Shown: positions 1-9,607 of the stretch, piece after piece
Layout of the letters: each line of letters starts with the position of its first letter
How positions within the stretch are numbered: the stretch's first letter is position 1
Position numbers and translations under genes: made by a program
NCBI GenBank assembly: GCA_005774545.1
Contig: VAUL01000001.1
Location: 1 to 64,000, forward strand
DNA: 64,000 bases
Origin: Deltaproteobacteria bacterium
GTDB taxonomy: Bacteria; Desulfobacterota; Desulfuromonadia; Desulfuromonadales; BM103
Direction: 5' to 3'
Notes under the pieces: model-generated
Database searches by the model: none
Seen by the model: only the letters and a program-made list of their open reading frames with translations
What the model was told of the DNA's origin: nothing

Positions 1-2
1 TC

Positions 3-326
3 TGGCAGGTGCTGGTCACGTTCCACCTGGTCGGCTTCGCCTGGATCTTCTTCCGCAGTCCCGGTCTGCAAGAGGCGCGGACGGTATTCCAGTATCTCGG
101 TTTTACCGCGACATTCGGGCGTCCCATCGACCTGAAGAACCTGGTCGTCATCGCGGTGGCGATGACGTTCGTCCTCATCCATGCCCTTTATCGACGCGGT
201 TCACCCCTGCTGGCCAGGCTTTATGCCCGAACCCCGGTACGGTGGGCGGTGTACTTCGTGCTGTTTTACTTCGTGCTGCTGTTTTACTGTGCCACTCCCG
301 CCGACTACATCTACTTCCGGTTCTGA
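3..326 (+). CDS. MBOAT family O-acyltransferase, C-terminal part (partial)
   Basis: The reading frame is open from the first bases of the window, so only the last ~108 residues are present. The motif FHLVGFAWIFFRS followed by two hydrophobic segments and the ending YIYFRF is characteristic of the C-terminus of AlgI/DltB-type membrane-bound O-acyltransferases, which move acyl groups across the inner membrane onto polysaccharides. The SGNH-like gene 12 bases downstream is the usual partner in such acetylation pairs. The catalytic histidine lies upstream of the window and cannot be checked. The substrate is unknown. Confidence 0.8.
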   Translation, partial: WQVLVTFHLVGFAWIFFRSPGLQEARTVFQYLGFTATFGRPIDLKNLVVIAVAMTFVLIHALYRRGSPLLARLYARTPVRWAVYFVLFYFVLLFYCATPADYIYFRF

Positions 327-338
327 CCAGGTCCGCTA

Positions 339-1331
339 ATGGCTAGGCTGACCCTCAAAATCATCGTTATCCTGCTGCCACTGTTCGCGGTGGTCGCCGG
401 ATACGTGTGGCTCGATCCGTTCGAAGTCGTGCGCCGTCACGACCGGTATTACGGTGATCCCAGGCTGATGTACAACCGCGATCATCATTCCCTGGAGATT
501 TTTTCGAAGAATCACCCCGAGCAGAAGTACGATTCGTTCGTGTTCGGCTCGTCCCGCTCGCTTGCCCTGGCGTGCGGGGATTGGCGACAGCATATCGCCC
601 CCGGTCGTCCTTTTCACTTCGACGCCTCGGCGGAAAGTATCTACGGCATCAGCAGGAAGGTCCGTTTCCTCGACCGGCAGGGGGTGACGATCGCCAACGC
701 GCTTGTCGTTCTTGACCGCGACAGCCTGATTGCAACGGCGAATTACGACGCGCACCTTTACATCAAACATCCCGGGCTTTCCGGCGAATCGCCCTGGACC
801 TTCCAAAAACTATTCTTCCAGGCCTTCGCCAGCCCGGAATTCCTGGCGGGATACGCTTATTACCGGTTCACGAACAAAGTGCCGCAGCCCTTCAAGGATT
901 ATTTTCTCGACCGGGAGTTCGTTTACGAGCCCGTCACCAACGATATCTACTTCGCGTCCGACGAGCGGCAGATCGCTGAAGGAACCTTCTACGCGAAGAA
1001 CATCAGTGCCTTCCTCGGCAGGAAGCGTGGCCGCAACTATGCCGCGCCGATCATTTCGGCGCGGCAGCTGGAACAGCTAGCGGAGATACGGGACATTTTC
1101 CGACGGCACAACACGCGCTACCGGATCGTCGTCAGCCCGATCTACAACCAGATTTTCATGAACGAACGGGATCTGGAGATCCTTCGCGAACTTTTCGGTG
1201 CGGATCGCGTGCACGACTATTCGGGCGTGAACCCCGTGACGGCGGACTACCGCAACTTCTATGACGTCGACCATCTGCGAAGGCACGTGGGGGCCGCCCT
1301 CCTCGCTGAAATCTACCGGAACGGCCCCTGA
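339..1331 (+). CDS. SGNH-hydrolase-like membrane-anchored protein, partner of MBOAT
   Basis: A 330-residue protein with an N-terminal hydrophobic anchor (about residues 5-23) and a presumably periplasmic body. VFGSSRS near residue 70 resembles the GDS/SGNH nucleophile block, and DVDHLRRHVG near the C-terminus resembles the D-x-x-H catalytic pair. It starts 12 bases after the MBOAT gene. In AlgI/AlgJ/AlgX-type systems such a protein completes acyl transfer to the polymer outside the membrane. The family assignment rests on motif spacing and context rather than overall recognisable similarity, so the acyltransferase/esterase role is inference. Confidence 0.6.
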   Translation: MARLTLKIIVILLPLFAVVAGYVWLDPFEVVRRHDRYYGDPRLMYNRDHHSLEIFSKNHPEQKYDSFVFGSSRSLALACGDWRQHIAPGRPFHFDASAESIYGISRKVRFLDRQGVTIANALVVLDRDSLIATANYDAHLYIKHPGLSGESPWTFQKLFFQAFASPEFLAGYAYYRFTNKVPQPFKDYFLDREFVYEPVTNDIYFASDERQIAEGTFYAKNISAFLGRKRGRNYAAPIISARQLEQLAEIRDIFRRHNTRYRIVVSPIYNQIFMNERDLEILRELFGADRVHDYSGVNPVTADYRNFYDVDHLRRHVGAALLAEIYRNGP

Positions 1332-1412
1332 ACCATAGAGGGTGATGCGATCGGGGTCATGGCCGCCTGCCGTTTGGGGCGGCCTTCCGTTTTAGAATGG
1401 TCGGGGGATTCG

Positions 1413-2837
1413 TTAGAGGAAAGGGGAGAAGAGGCGGGCGGCGCCGTGACGGAGACGTTTCGCGAAAGTCCAGGCCTGAACCTCCGTCAGGGTGACTTCG
1501 CAGCTTTCCCGGAGCTGGCCGGCAAAGCGCTTGTGCAGGGCCGCGGCTACGGCGGGATCGTCGATCAGGGCGCCGACTTCGAAGTTGAGCCGGAAACTGC
1601 GGATGTCGATGTTGGCCGAGCCGACCAGGGCGAGCTGTTCGTCGATGACCATGGTCTTGGCGTGAAGCATGGACGGCAGGTACTCGAATACGCGAATGCC
1701 GACGCCGAGCAGTTGCTGATAGTAGGAACGACCGGCCGGCCCGACCAGCAGCACGTCGCAGCGGGCCGGGACGAGGATGCGCACGTCGACCCCTTTTAGC
1801 GCCGCGCCGATCAGGGCGGACAGGATCGCTTCATCCGGAATGAAGTAGGGGCTGGTCAGCCAGACGGACCTGCGTGCCGAAGTGATGCCGGCAAAGTAGT
1901 TGAGCTGGCTGGCGTTGCGGAGCTGGTCCGGGCCGCTCGGGACGATGGCGATGCGGGCGTTCCCGCGGGCGACGATCTGCCGGTCCGGGTAGTCCGGCGA
2001 TTCGCCGGTGGCGAACTTCCAGTCTTCGGCGAAGACCTCCTCCAGGTCGGCGACGCACGGCCCCTCAAGGCGCAGGTGGGTGTCGCTGAAGTGCAGGGTG
2101 CCGCGCCGCCGCGCTCGCCCGGAGTACTCGTCGCCGACATTCATCCCGCCGGTAAAGGCCACCTGGCCGTCGATGACGATCAGCTTGCGGTGATTGCGCA
2201 GGTGCACGGCCCAGCGCTTGCGCAGCGGGTTGAGCGGCAGGAATTCCACGCAGCGGCCCCCGGCCGCGGTGATGGCGTCGAGGCGCGGCCGGCTCATGCG
2301 GAACGAGCCGAGGGCGTCGTAGATGAGCCGGACCTCGACCCCCTGCCTGGCCTTTTCGGCCAGGATGTCGAGGAAACGGTGGCCGGTTTCGTCGCGGCGG
2401 ATCAGGTAGTACTCGGCCCAGATGCGCTGCCGGGCATGGCGCAGATGCTCCTCGACGCGGGCGAACGCCATTTCGTCGCCGGTCAGGACTTCGGCCAGGT
2501 TGCCGTTCGACGGCTCCAGGCCGGTCGTGCGCAGGGCAACCGTCATGACCGGTGCGTAGGCGCCGAAGTCGCCGGATGGGGCGGTCTCGTCGCCGTAAGG
2601 GTTGGCGGCCGGTTTCTGGCGGCGCCGCCGGACGGTGGTCCGCTCGATGGTCGGGTCGGCCAGGAGAAAATAGGCGATCGCTCCGGCGGCGGGGAAGGCG
2701 AGGACGCCGAACAGCCAGGCCAGGGTGCGTTCGACCCCCTGGCCGCGGTAGAGCAGGCACAGGATGGCGACCAGGTCGGCTGCGGCGACCGCGCCCCAGA
2801 ACAGCTCCGACGATTCGCTGAACAGGAGATTGATCAT
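1413..2837 (-). CDS. cls: Cardiolipin synthase (phospholipase D superfamily)
   Basis: A 474-residue membrane enzyme that condenses two phosphatidylglycerols (or a related donor) into cardiolipin. Two N-terminal transmembrane helices (roughly residues 8-28 and 38-60) precede two PLD domains. Each carries an H-x-K-x4-D motif: HRKLIVID near residue 218 and HAKTMVID near residue 393. The length matches bacterial Cls. Its ATG overlaps the stop of the preceding trmL gene as ATGA, so the two are likely translationally coupled on the minus strand. No defects are seen. Confidence 0.92.
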   Translation of the reverse strand: MINLLFSESSELFWGAVAAADLVAILCLLYRGQGVERTLAWLFGVLAFPAAGAIAYFLLADPTIERTTVRRRRQKPAANPYGDETAPSGDFGAYAPVMTVALRTTGLEPSNGNLAEVLTGDEMAFARVEEHLRHARQRIWAEYYLIRRDETGHRFLDILAEKARQGVEVRLIYDALGSFRMSRPRLDAITAAGGRCVEFLPLNPLRKRWAVHLRNHRKLIVIDGQVAFTGGMNVGDEYSGRARRRGTLHFSDTHLRLEGPCVADLEEVFAEDWKFATGESPDYPDRQIVARGNARIAIVPSGPDQLRNASQLNYFAGITSARRSVWLTSPYFIPDEAILSALIGAALKGVDVRILVPARCDVLLVGPAGRSYYQQLLGVGIRVFEYLPSMLHAKTMVIDEQLALVGSANIDIRSFRLNFEVGALIDDPAVAAALHKRFAGQLRESCEVTLTEVQAWTFAKRLRHGAARLFSPFL

Positions 2838-3316
2838 GGCGTCCCCCGCTCCAGTCGACCCGCCTGGCGGAGCGCTTCGTAAAGGACGATCCCCGCGGCC
2901 GTGGACAGATTGAGGCTGCGCACGACCGGGCTGAAGATCGGGATGCGGACGCAGCGCGCGGTGTTCTGCACGAGCAGTTCCTCCGGCAGGCCGACGGTCT
3001 CCTTGCCGAAAACCAGAAAATCGCCGGGAGCGAAGTCGGCCTCAAGGTAGGTCTTCTCGGCTTTTTTCGTCGTGTACCACTGACGGCTGTCCGGGAAGGC
3101 GGCGCTCAGGGCGGCGAGGTCGGGCCACTGGCGCACGTCGACGGCCGGCCAGTAATCGAGGCCGGCCCGCTTCAACTGCCGGTCGTCGATGGAAAAGCCG
3201 AGCTTGCCGACCAGGTGCAGGACGGTGCCGGTGGCCCCGCACAGGCGCGCGATGTTCCCGGTGTTCGGCGGAATCTCCGGTTCCACCAGGACGATGTGGA
3301 AAGGTTCTTCACGCAT
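2834..3316 (-). CDS. trmL: tRNA (cytidine(34)-2'-O)-methyltransferase
   Basis: A SPOUT-family methyltransferase of about 160 residues. It matches TrmL, which 2'-O-methylates the wobble nucleotide of tRNA-Leu isoacceptors. The N-terminal block PEIPPNTGNIARLCGATG and the C-terminal knot region with LVFGKETVGLP and RSLNLSTAAGIVLYEALRQ are diagnostic. ATG at 3316 is taken as start; a GTG lies one codon upstream. It is the first of two coupled genes with cls. A tRNA-Leu gene lies 2.5 kb away, which is probably coincidence. Confidence 0.92.
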   Translation of the reverse strand: MREEPFHIVLVEPEIPPNTGNIARLCGATGTVLHLVGKLGFSIDDRQLKRAGLDYWPAVDVRQWPDLAALSAAFPDSRQWYTTKKAEKTYLEADFAPGDFLVFGKETVGLPEELLVQNTARCVRIPIFSPVVRSLNLSTAAGIVLYEALRQAGRLERGTP

Positions 3317-3337
3317 CACTCGGCCCCTGACGCTGAT

Positions 3338-4207
3338 TCAGCCCCGCCAGCGGCGGTGGACCCAGAACCACTGGGCCGGATCGCGGCGCACCGCGTCCTC
3401 GATGATCCGGGTGAGCATGGCCGTGTTTTCCGTGATGCGTTCCCGACTCTGTTCCCCCTCCAGATGGATCGGCGGCGAAATCTCCAGCCGGCAGCGGTTT
3501 CCCGGTTCCCACCAGGCGAATGCCGGCACGATCGGCACGCGGTATTTCATGGCAAGTTCGGCGATGATCGGAGTCGTCCAGGCCGGACGGTTGAAGAACG
3601 GGACGCTGACGCCGTGCTGGCGGCCGGCGTGCTGGTCGAGCAGGATGCCGACAAAGTGGTTTTGCTGCAGCGCCTTGAGGATGCGTCGCGCACCGTGGCG
3701 ACTGCTGATCACGTAGCCGCCGGCGGCTTCGCGCATGCGCAGGAAATAGCGGTCGGTCAAGGGGTTCCTCATCGGCTTGGCAACGATGCCGATCGGATAG
3801 CCCAGGCTCGAAAAGATGAAATTCCCCGCTTCCCAGAAGCCGATGTGGCCGGTCAGGAGAATGCAGCCGCGCCCTTCGGCACGGGCTGCGTGTAGATGCT
3901 CCTCGCCGCTGATGATGAAATCCCGGTGGATATCGATCGAGTGCTTCATCAGGTCGAGACGCAGCATCTCGATGAAACCGGCGCCCAGATGGACGTACAT
4001 CCGGCGGACGATGGCCTCGATTTCCGCGGCGGGGAGTTCGGGGTAGGCGCGGCGGAGATTGTTGCGGGCGAGCCTGACCCGGCCGGGGAGGAGCCAGCGG
4101 CCGAGGGTGCCGAGTCGACGCCCGAGCGCCAGCGCCGCCGGCCGGGGGAGCCTGCGCACCACGGCGGCAAGGATGACGAACGGGACATATTCGAGCCAGT
4201 TGCGCAT
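3338..4207 (-). CDS. LpxL/HtrB-type lysophospholipid (lipid A) acyltransferase
   Basis: A 289-residue protein of the lauroyl/myristoyl acyltransferase family, acting at the inner membrane and using acyl-ACP. The catalytic H-x4-E motif appears as HIGFWE near residue 120, and a short hydrophobic N-terminus acts as membrane anchor. Downstream blocks such as GILLDQHAG and the C-terminal WFWVHRRW are typical of the family. It sits between metY and trmL, with a terminator separating it from metY. Lipid A late acylation is the usual role, but the exact acceptor cannot be told from sequence. Confidence 0.85.
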   Translation of the reverse strand: MRNWLEYVPFVILAAVVRRLPRPAALALGRRLGTLGRWLLPGRVRLARNNLRRAYPELPAAEIEAIVRRMYVHLGAGFIEMLRLDLMKHSIDIHRDFIISGEEHLHAARAEGRGCILLTGHIGFWEAGNFIFSSLGYPIGIVAKPMRNPLTDRYFLRMREAAGGYVISSRHGARRILKALQQNHFVGILLDQHAGRQHGVSVPFFNRPAWTTPIIAELAMKYRVPIVPAFAWWEPGNRCRLEISPPIHLEGEQSRERITENTAMLTRIIEDAVRRDPAQWFWVHRRWRG

Positions 4208-4276
4208 AAAATCGGGATATTCCTCAATGATTTTTATTTTCTAAAGATACCATGCCGACGCTCCCCGGCCAAGCAA

Positions 4277-4300
4277 AAGCGGGCCCTTGCGGGCCCGCTT
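4277..4300 (-). terminator. Rho-independent terminator after metY
   Basis: A perfect 10-bp stem (AAGCGGGCCC with GGGCCCGCTT) closes a 4-base loop. On the minus strand it is followed by CTTTTGCTT. It lies 26 bases beyond the metY stop and before the acyltransferase start. Confidence 0.8.
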
Positions 4301-4325
4301 GGGGGGTCTGCCGGCGGGCTGCCGG

Positions 4326-5884
<1,559 letters not shown>

Positions 5885-5892
5885 AGTTAAGA

Positions 5893-5927
5893 AAAAGGGC
5901 TGTAACCTCTCTGGGTTACGGCCCTTT
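5893..5927 (+). terminator. Terminator after tRNA-Leu
   Basis: The inverted repeat AAAGGGCTGTAACC / GGGTTACGGCCCTTT begins about ten bases after the tRNA CCA end. It matches the hairpins that commonly end tRNA transcripts. The following T-run is short. Confidence 0.65.
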
Positions 5928-5989
5928 GCCGTTGGCGGGTGCGGAGCAGGGTTGGGGCTGTATTCTTGTGCCGTTTTATGAGATGATCG

Positions 5990-7861
5990 ATGCTCACTGC
6001 GGCTTGCGGCTGTTTTCGCGAGCCTGTTGCGCCCGGCGGCGACCCGGGCGCGTGGTCCATCGCACTTTCCGGGGGGTGGTGCTTGGTCTTTTCACGATTT
6101 TCAAACTGGTCAATCAGAACCCAGTTGATCGTTCTGGCAGTCCTGCTGACATTTCCGGCCCTGGTGATCATCGTCTATTCGGCACAGAACGAGCGTGCGG
6201 ACGACTACCGCCGTGCCGTTGTCGAATCGCAGCGGCTGGCCGACAACCTGGCCGCGCAACAGGAGGCGCTGACAAGCGAGGCCAGGATGCTGTGCACGCT
6301 GTTGGCGGGTTTGCCTGAAATCAAAAGCCGGGACGTCGAAAAGACCCAGTCGATCCTTGTCGACATTCACAGGCAGAGTCCGCAATATATCAACATTCTT
6401 GTCGCCGATGCGGAAGGGTATGTCTGGGCCTCCGCCATCCCGGTCAACAGATCACTTTCGACCATAGACAGGCGCTACTTCCAGGGGGCGAAACAGACCG
6501 GCCGGTTCTCTTCCGGCGAGTTCGTTATCAGCAAGTCGCTGAACAAGCCGACGATTCACATGGCGTACCCTGTCGTTGATCAGGACAGGTTCAACGGCGT
6601 GATCATCGTGGGGTTTGACCTGGACGTGATGCGGACAACTTTCGAGCACGCCCAGTTATCCGAAGATGCGAACTATGTGCTCGTCGATCACCAGGGCGTC
6701 ATCATCAACCGGGGGAAGGATCCGGCCAATCTCATCGGCAAGCCGATCCCTGCGGACAGCCTGAAATACATGGAGGGTGGCCAGGACAGGGAGACCTTCG
6801 AATTCCTGCGCCGGGACGGTGATGTCCGCATAACGACCTATCGCAAATTATGGCTCCCCGGGGAGACCAGCCCCTACATGTACGTCAGGGCCGGAATCTC
6901 GAAAAAGGATGTCCTGGCGAAATCGAATCGCGCGCTGCTCGCCAACCTGTCGCTGCTGCTGCTCTTTGTCCTGCTCTCATTTGCGACGGTCTTGTGCATC
7001 GGCAAGCGCTCGATCGTGGACCGGATCGCGCTCCTGAGGCAGGCCTCGCAACGCCTGGCCGGCGGGGATCTCGACGTCAGGGTGTCGACGCGGGTCTCCG
7101 GCGGCGAGTTGGGAAGTTTTGCCGAGACGTTCGATGCGATGGCCCACCAGATCAGCGCGCGCGAGGAATCCCTGCGCGAGGCCAACCGCGAACTCGAGGC
7201 CTTCAGCTACACGCTTTCCCACGATTTGCGCTCCTACCTGGCGCGCATCTCGCTGGCCGGCGATTCCCTGCAGGAGTATGACGGCGAACAGTTGAGCCAG
7301 GGCGGGCAGTATTGTTTGCGAACGATCGCCGCAACCTGCCAGGGGATGGACGAGCTTATCGGCACCATGCTGACCCTGGCCCATATCTCCCGTCAGGAAC
7401 TGCAGATCGAGGACGTCGATCTGAGCGCGCTGGCCAGCAGGATCAGCGGCGAGTTGACGCTGGCCAACCCCGAGCGAATCCTGAGCTTCGACATCGCACC
7501 CGGGATGCGTGCCAGGGGGGACGCCCATCTGTTGCAGGTCGCGCTGGAGAATCTTTTGGGCAATGCCTGCAAATACACCAGGAGCAGGGCGGAAGCACGG
7601 ATCTCGGTGCGTGCCGCCCGGCAGGACGGCCGGCCGGTCTATGCTGTGGCGGATAACGGCATCGGCTTCGATATGGAGGAAAAGGAGCTGCTGTTCCGCT
7701 CCTTCCAGCGGCTTTCCAATGCCCGTGAATTCCCCGGTTTCGGGATCGGTCTGACCACGGTCCAGCGCATCATCCAGCGACATGGCGGCGAGATCTGGGC
7801 CGAAGCCGTCCCCGGCGAAGGGGCGACCTTCTACTTTACGTTGCCGGGGGAATATTCCTGA
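5990..7861 (+). CDS. Membrane sensor histidine kinase (Cache-HAMP-HisKA-HATPase)
   Basis: An orphan sensor kinase of up to 623 residues. Transmembrane helix 1 is at about residues 44-63. A periplasmic double-Cache-like sensing region spans about 65-310, and helix 2 is at 318-338. A HAMP segment at about 340-392 is followed by HisKA, with the phospho-acceptor H411 in YTLSHDLRSYL. The ATPase domain has an N-box (NLLGNACKYT, N525), a G1 box (DNGIGF) and a G2 box (GFGIGLTTVQ). No response regulator is adjacent; a Crp/Fnr regulator follows. The true start is unclear: ATG at 5990 has a poor ribosome site, while TTG at 6083 follows a G-rich stretch and sits just before helix 1. Confidence 0.88.
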   Translation: MLTAACGCFREPVAPGGDPGAWSIALSGGWCLVFSRFSNWSIRTQLIVLAVLLTFPALVIIVYSAQNERADDYRRAVVESQRLADNLAAQQEALTSEARMLCTLLAGLPEIKSRDVEKTQSILVDIHRQSPQYINILVADAEGYVWASAIPVNRSLSTIDRRYFQGAKQTGRFSSGEFVISKSLNKPTIHMAYPVVDQDRFNGVIIVGFDLDVMRTTFEHAQLSEDANYVLVDHQGVIINRGKDPANLIGKPIPADSLKYMEGGQDRETFEFLRRDGDVRITTYRKLWLPGETSPYMYVRAGISKKDVLAKSNRALLANLSLLLLFVLLSFATVLCIGKRSIVDRIALLRQASQRLAGGDLDVRVSTRVSGGELGSFAETFDAMAHQISAREESLREANRELEAFSYTLSHDLRSYLARISLAGDSLQEYDGEQLSQGGQYCLRTIAATCQGMDELIGTMLTLAHISRQELQIEDVDLSALASRISGELTLANPERILSFDIAPGMRARGDAHLLQVALENLLGNACKYTRSRAEARISVRAARQDGRPVYAVADNGIGFDMEEKELLFRSFQRLSNAREFPGFGIGLTTVQRIIQRHGGEIWAEAVPGEGATFYFTLPGEYS

Positions 7862-7934
7862 TCCCGCCACGACTTGCTGTGTGCAGGCCGAGCGGCCGGA
7901 CGATCTTATATCCAGGTTCCGGAGGCTGACGATT

Positions 7935-8630
7935 GTGAACGAGTCCGCTGCCATCTCCTTTCGAGGCGTACTGAAATCCATCCCGCTCTTTGCCGGCCTC
8001 GCCGATGCCGACCTGGACGCGCTGCAGGAAATCGCCAGGGTTCGCGAATGCCCGCGCGGCGAACTGCTCTTCTCCGACGGCGAGCCGGCCGAAGGCTTCT
8101 ATGTGGTTCTCGACGGCAAGGTCAAGGTCTACAAGCTGTCTGCGGAAGGGAAGGAACGCATCCTGCACATCGTTCATCCGGGCGGTACCTTTGCCGAGGC
8201 GGCAATCTTCGGTAACGGACTTTATCCCGCCTATGCCGAACCGCTGCTCGCCAGCCGCCTGCTGTTTGTTCCCAAGGACGGCTTCCTGCACCTGCTGGCA
8301 ACCAACAGTCGCGTCGCCATCAACATGATTGCCGGGCTGTCGCGTTTTCTGCGCCAGTTTGCCCAGCAGATCGAAGAGCTGACCTTCAAGGACGTGCCGT
8401 CGCGCCTGGCCCGCTACCTGCTTGAGCTGGCGAAGGGGCGGCGGACGACGGTAGAACTGCCGATCTCCAAGAGCCAGCTGGCTTCCAACCTCGGCACGGT
8501 CAGCGAGACGCTCTCGCGGACCTTGCGCAAGCTCTCCGACGACGACCTGATCCGCGTATCCGGCAAGCGTGTCGAAATCGTTGATGTCGAGCGTCTCGAA
8601 GAGCTGGCGGAACGCTGCAAGGAAGGGTGA
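7935..8630 (+). CDS. Crp/Fnr family transcriptional regulator (HcpR/DNR-like)
   Basis: A 231-residue regulator with an N-terminal cyclic-nucleotide-fold effector domain (about residues 12-130), a long dimer helix and a C-terminal winged helix (SKSQLASNLGTVSETLSRTLRKL). Start GTG 7935 has GGAGG 9 bases upstream. The cysteine pattern needed for an FNR-type iron-sulfur cluster is absent, since only two cysteines are visible, so a haem/NO-sensing role like DNR or HcpR is more likely. Two TTGAC-N4-GTCAA palindromes nearby precede redox and NO-type genes, which makes them its probable targets. Ligand and regulon are inference. Confidence 0.85.
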   Translation: MNESAAISFRGVLKSIPLFAGLADADLDALQEIARVRECPRGELLFSDGEPAEGFYVVLDGKVKVYKLSAEGKERILHIVHPGGTFAEAAIFGNGLYPAYAEPLLASRLLFVPKDGFLHLLATNSRVAINMIAGLSRFLRQFAQQIEELTFKDVPSRLARYLLELAKGRRTTVELPISKSQLASNLGTVSETLSRTLRKLSDDDLIRVSGKRVEIVDVERLEELAERCKEG

Positions 8631-8643
8631 ATCGGCCGGTTTG

Positions 8644-8657
8644 TTGACGCCGGTCAA
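8644..8657 (+). promoter_or_regulatory. Crp/Fnr-type operator TTGACGCCGGTCAA
   Basis: A palindrome TTGAC-N4-GTCAA with the same half-sites and spacing as the one at 11298. It lies 36 bases before the ATG at 8693. A weak GATGAT -10-like element 23 bases downstream would place the site near -41.5, the class II activator position. Confidence 0.65.
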
Positions 8658-8692
8658 TTTGCCGCACCCCCTTGGCGTGCGATGATCGCCGC

Positions 8693-9607
8693 ATGATCCG
8701 ACCTCTTGCGCTAAGCCTGCTGCTCCTGCTCTGCTCGTCCCCTTCGTGTGCCCCTTCGCCGCCGGATCCCGGCGCCCGCGGCGGCGTGCCGGTTGTTGCC
8801 GGGTCCCCCGACGGCCGTCTTGCCGCCGTCGGACACCGGGGGTTATCCCTGGTCGACAGCCTCACGGAGCAGCGCATTCCAGTCGCTGACGAGATGCCGC
8901 TGACCCTGGCCTGGCGCCGGGACGGTCAGCGCCTGGCGGCCGTGTTCCCGGGGGAGGGTGAGGGGACGGAGCGGTTGGTCGTCTTCGACCGGGAAGGGCA
9001 GCGGCACAGCGAGACGGCACTCCCCGGCCGGACCGTTGCCGTCGCCTGGAGTGCGCGTCACGACCTGCTGGTTGCCGGCTATCAGCTGCAGCAGTATTCC
9101 TTTGGTGCCAATCTCTCCCAGTGGCTGCTGCGAATCGATGCCGCCGGGGCTCCCCCGATCAAGCTCGGCGACGTGACCATCGAGCCGGCGACGGCAAAGC
9201 AGCTCTCCGCTGTCCTGCCGCGACTGCTGCAGGCGGCTTTCTCGCCGCAAGGCGATGAACTGGTTTTTCTGCGCCTGCACGATCCGCCGCAGTCCTCCCC
9301 GTACCTGCAGCTGGTTTACCGCAACTGGCAGGCAGAAGGTGAACGCAAGCTGCTCGATCTGCCGGTGCGGTCGGCGGCACTGCAATGGCAGGTCGCAGGC
9401 GAGGCAATCACGTGCACGGTCGATGGCGAGCCTCCACGGACGGTCGAGCTGTGGCCTGTGCCCCGGCCGGATGCCGCCGTTTCGATCGCCGGACGGCCGC
9501 CGTCTCACCTGGATGATGCCAGGCTGTGGACCCTGCGCAAATGGCGTTTCGAGGGGTTGATCACCCCTGAAGAATTCCGGACCGTTGCCGCCGAGGTGAA
9601 GCCATGA
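8693..9607 (+). CDS. Exported beta-propeller-like protein with SHOCT-like tail
   Basis: A protein of about 304 residues with an N-terminal hydrophobic signal (residues 5-18) and a cysteine at the end of it that could be lipidated, though the lipobox is imperfect. The body has repeated strand patterns such as VVAGSPDGRLAAVGHRG and LTLAWRRDGQRLAAVF, like WD40/TolB-type propellers. The last ~30 residues (LRKWRFEGLITPEEF) look like a SHOCT oligomerisation module. It overlaps the next cytochrome gene by ATGA and follows the Fnr-type operator, so it probably works with that cytochrome. The function is not known. Confidence 0.65.
   Translation: MIRPLALSLLLLLCSSPSCAPSPPDPGARGGVPVVAGSPDGRLAAVGHRGLSLVDSLTEQRIPVADEMPLTLAWRRDGQRLAAVFPGEGEGTERLVVFDREGQRHSETALPGRTVAVAWSARHDLLVAGYQLQQYSFGANLSQWLLRIDAAGAPPIKLGDVTIEPATAKQLSAVLPRLLQAAFSPQGDELVFLRLHDPPQSSPYLQLVYRNWQAEGERKLLDLPVRSAALQWQVAGEAITCTVDGEPPRTVELWPVPRPDAAVSIAGRPPSHLDDARLWTLRKWRFEGLITPEEFRTVAAEVKP

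Noticed and set aside
2065-3045. A 326-codon frame overlapping cls and trmL in another frame
   Set aside because: Arg/Pro-rich low-complexity translation typical of a wrong frame; both overlapped genes are well identified.
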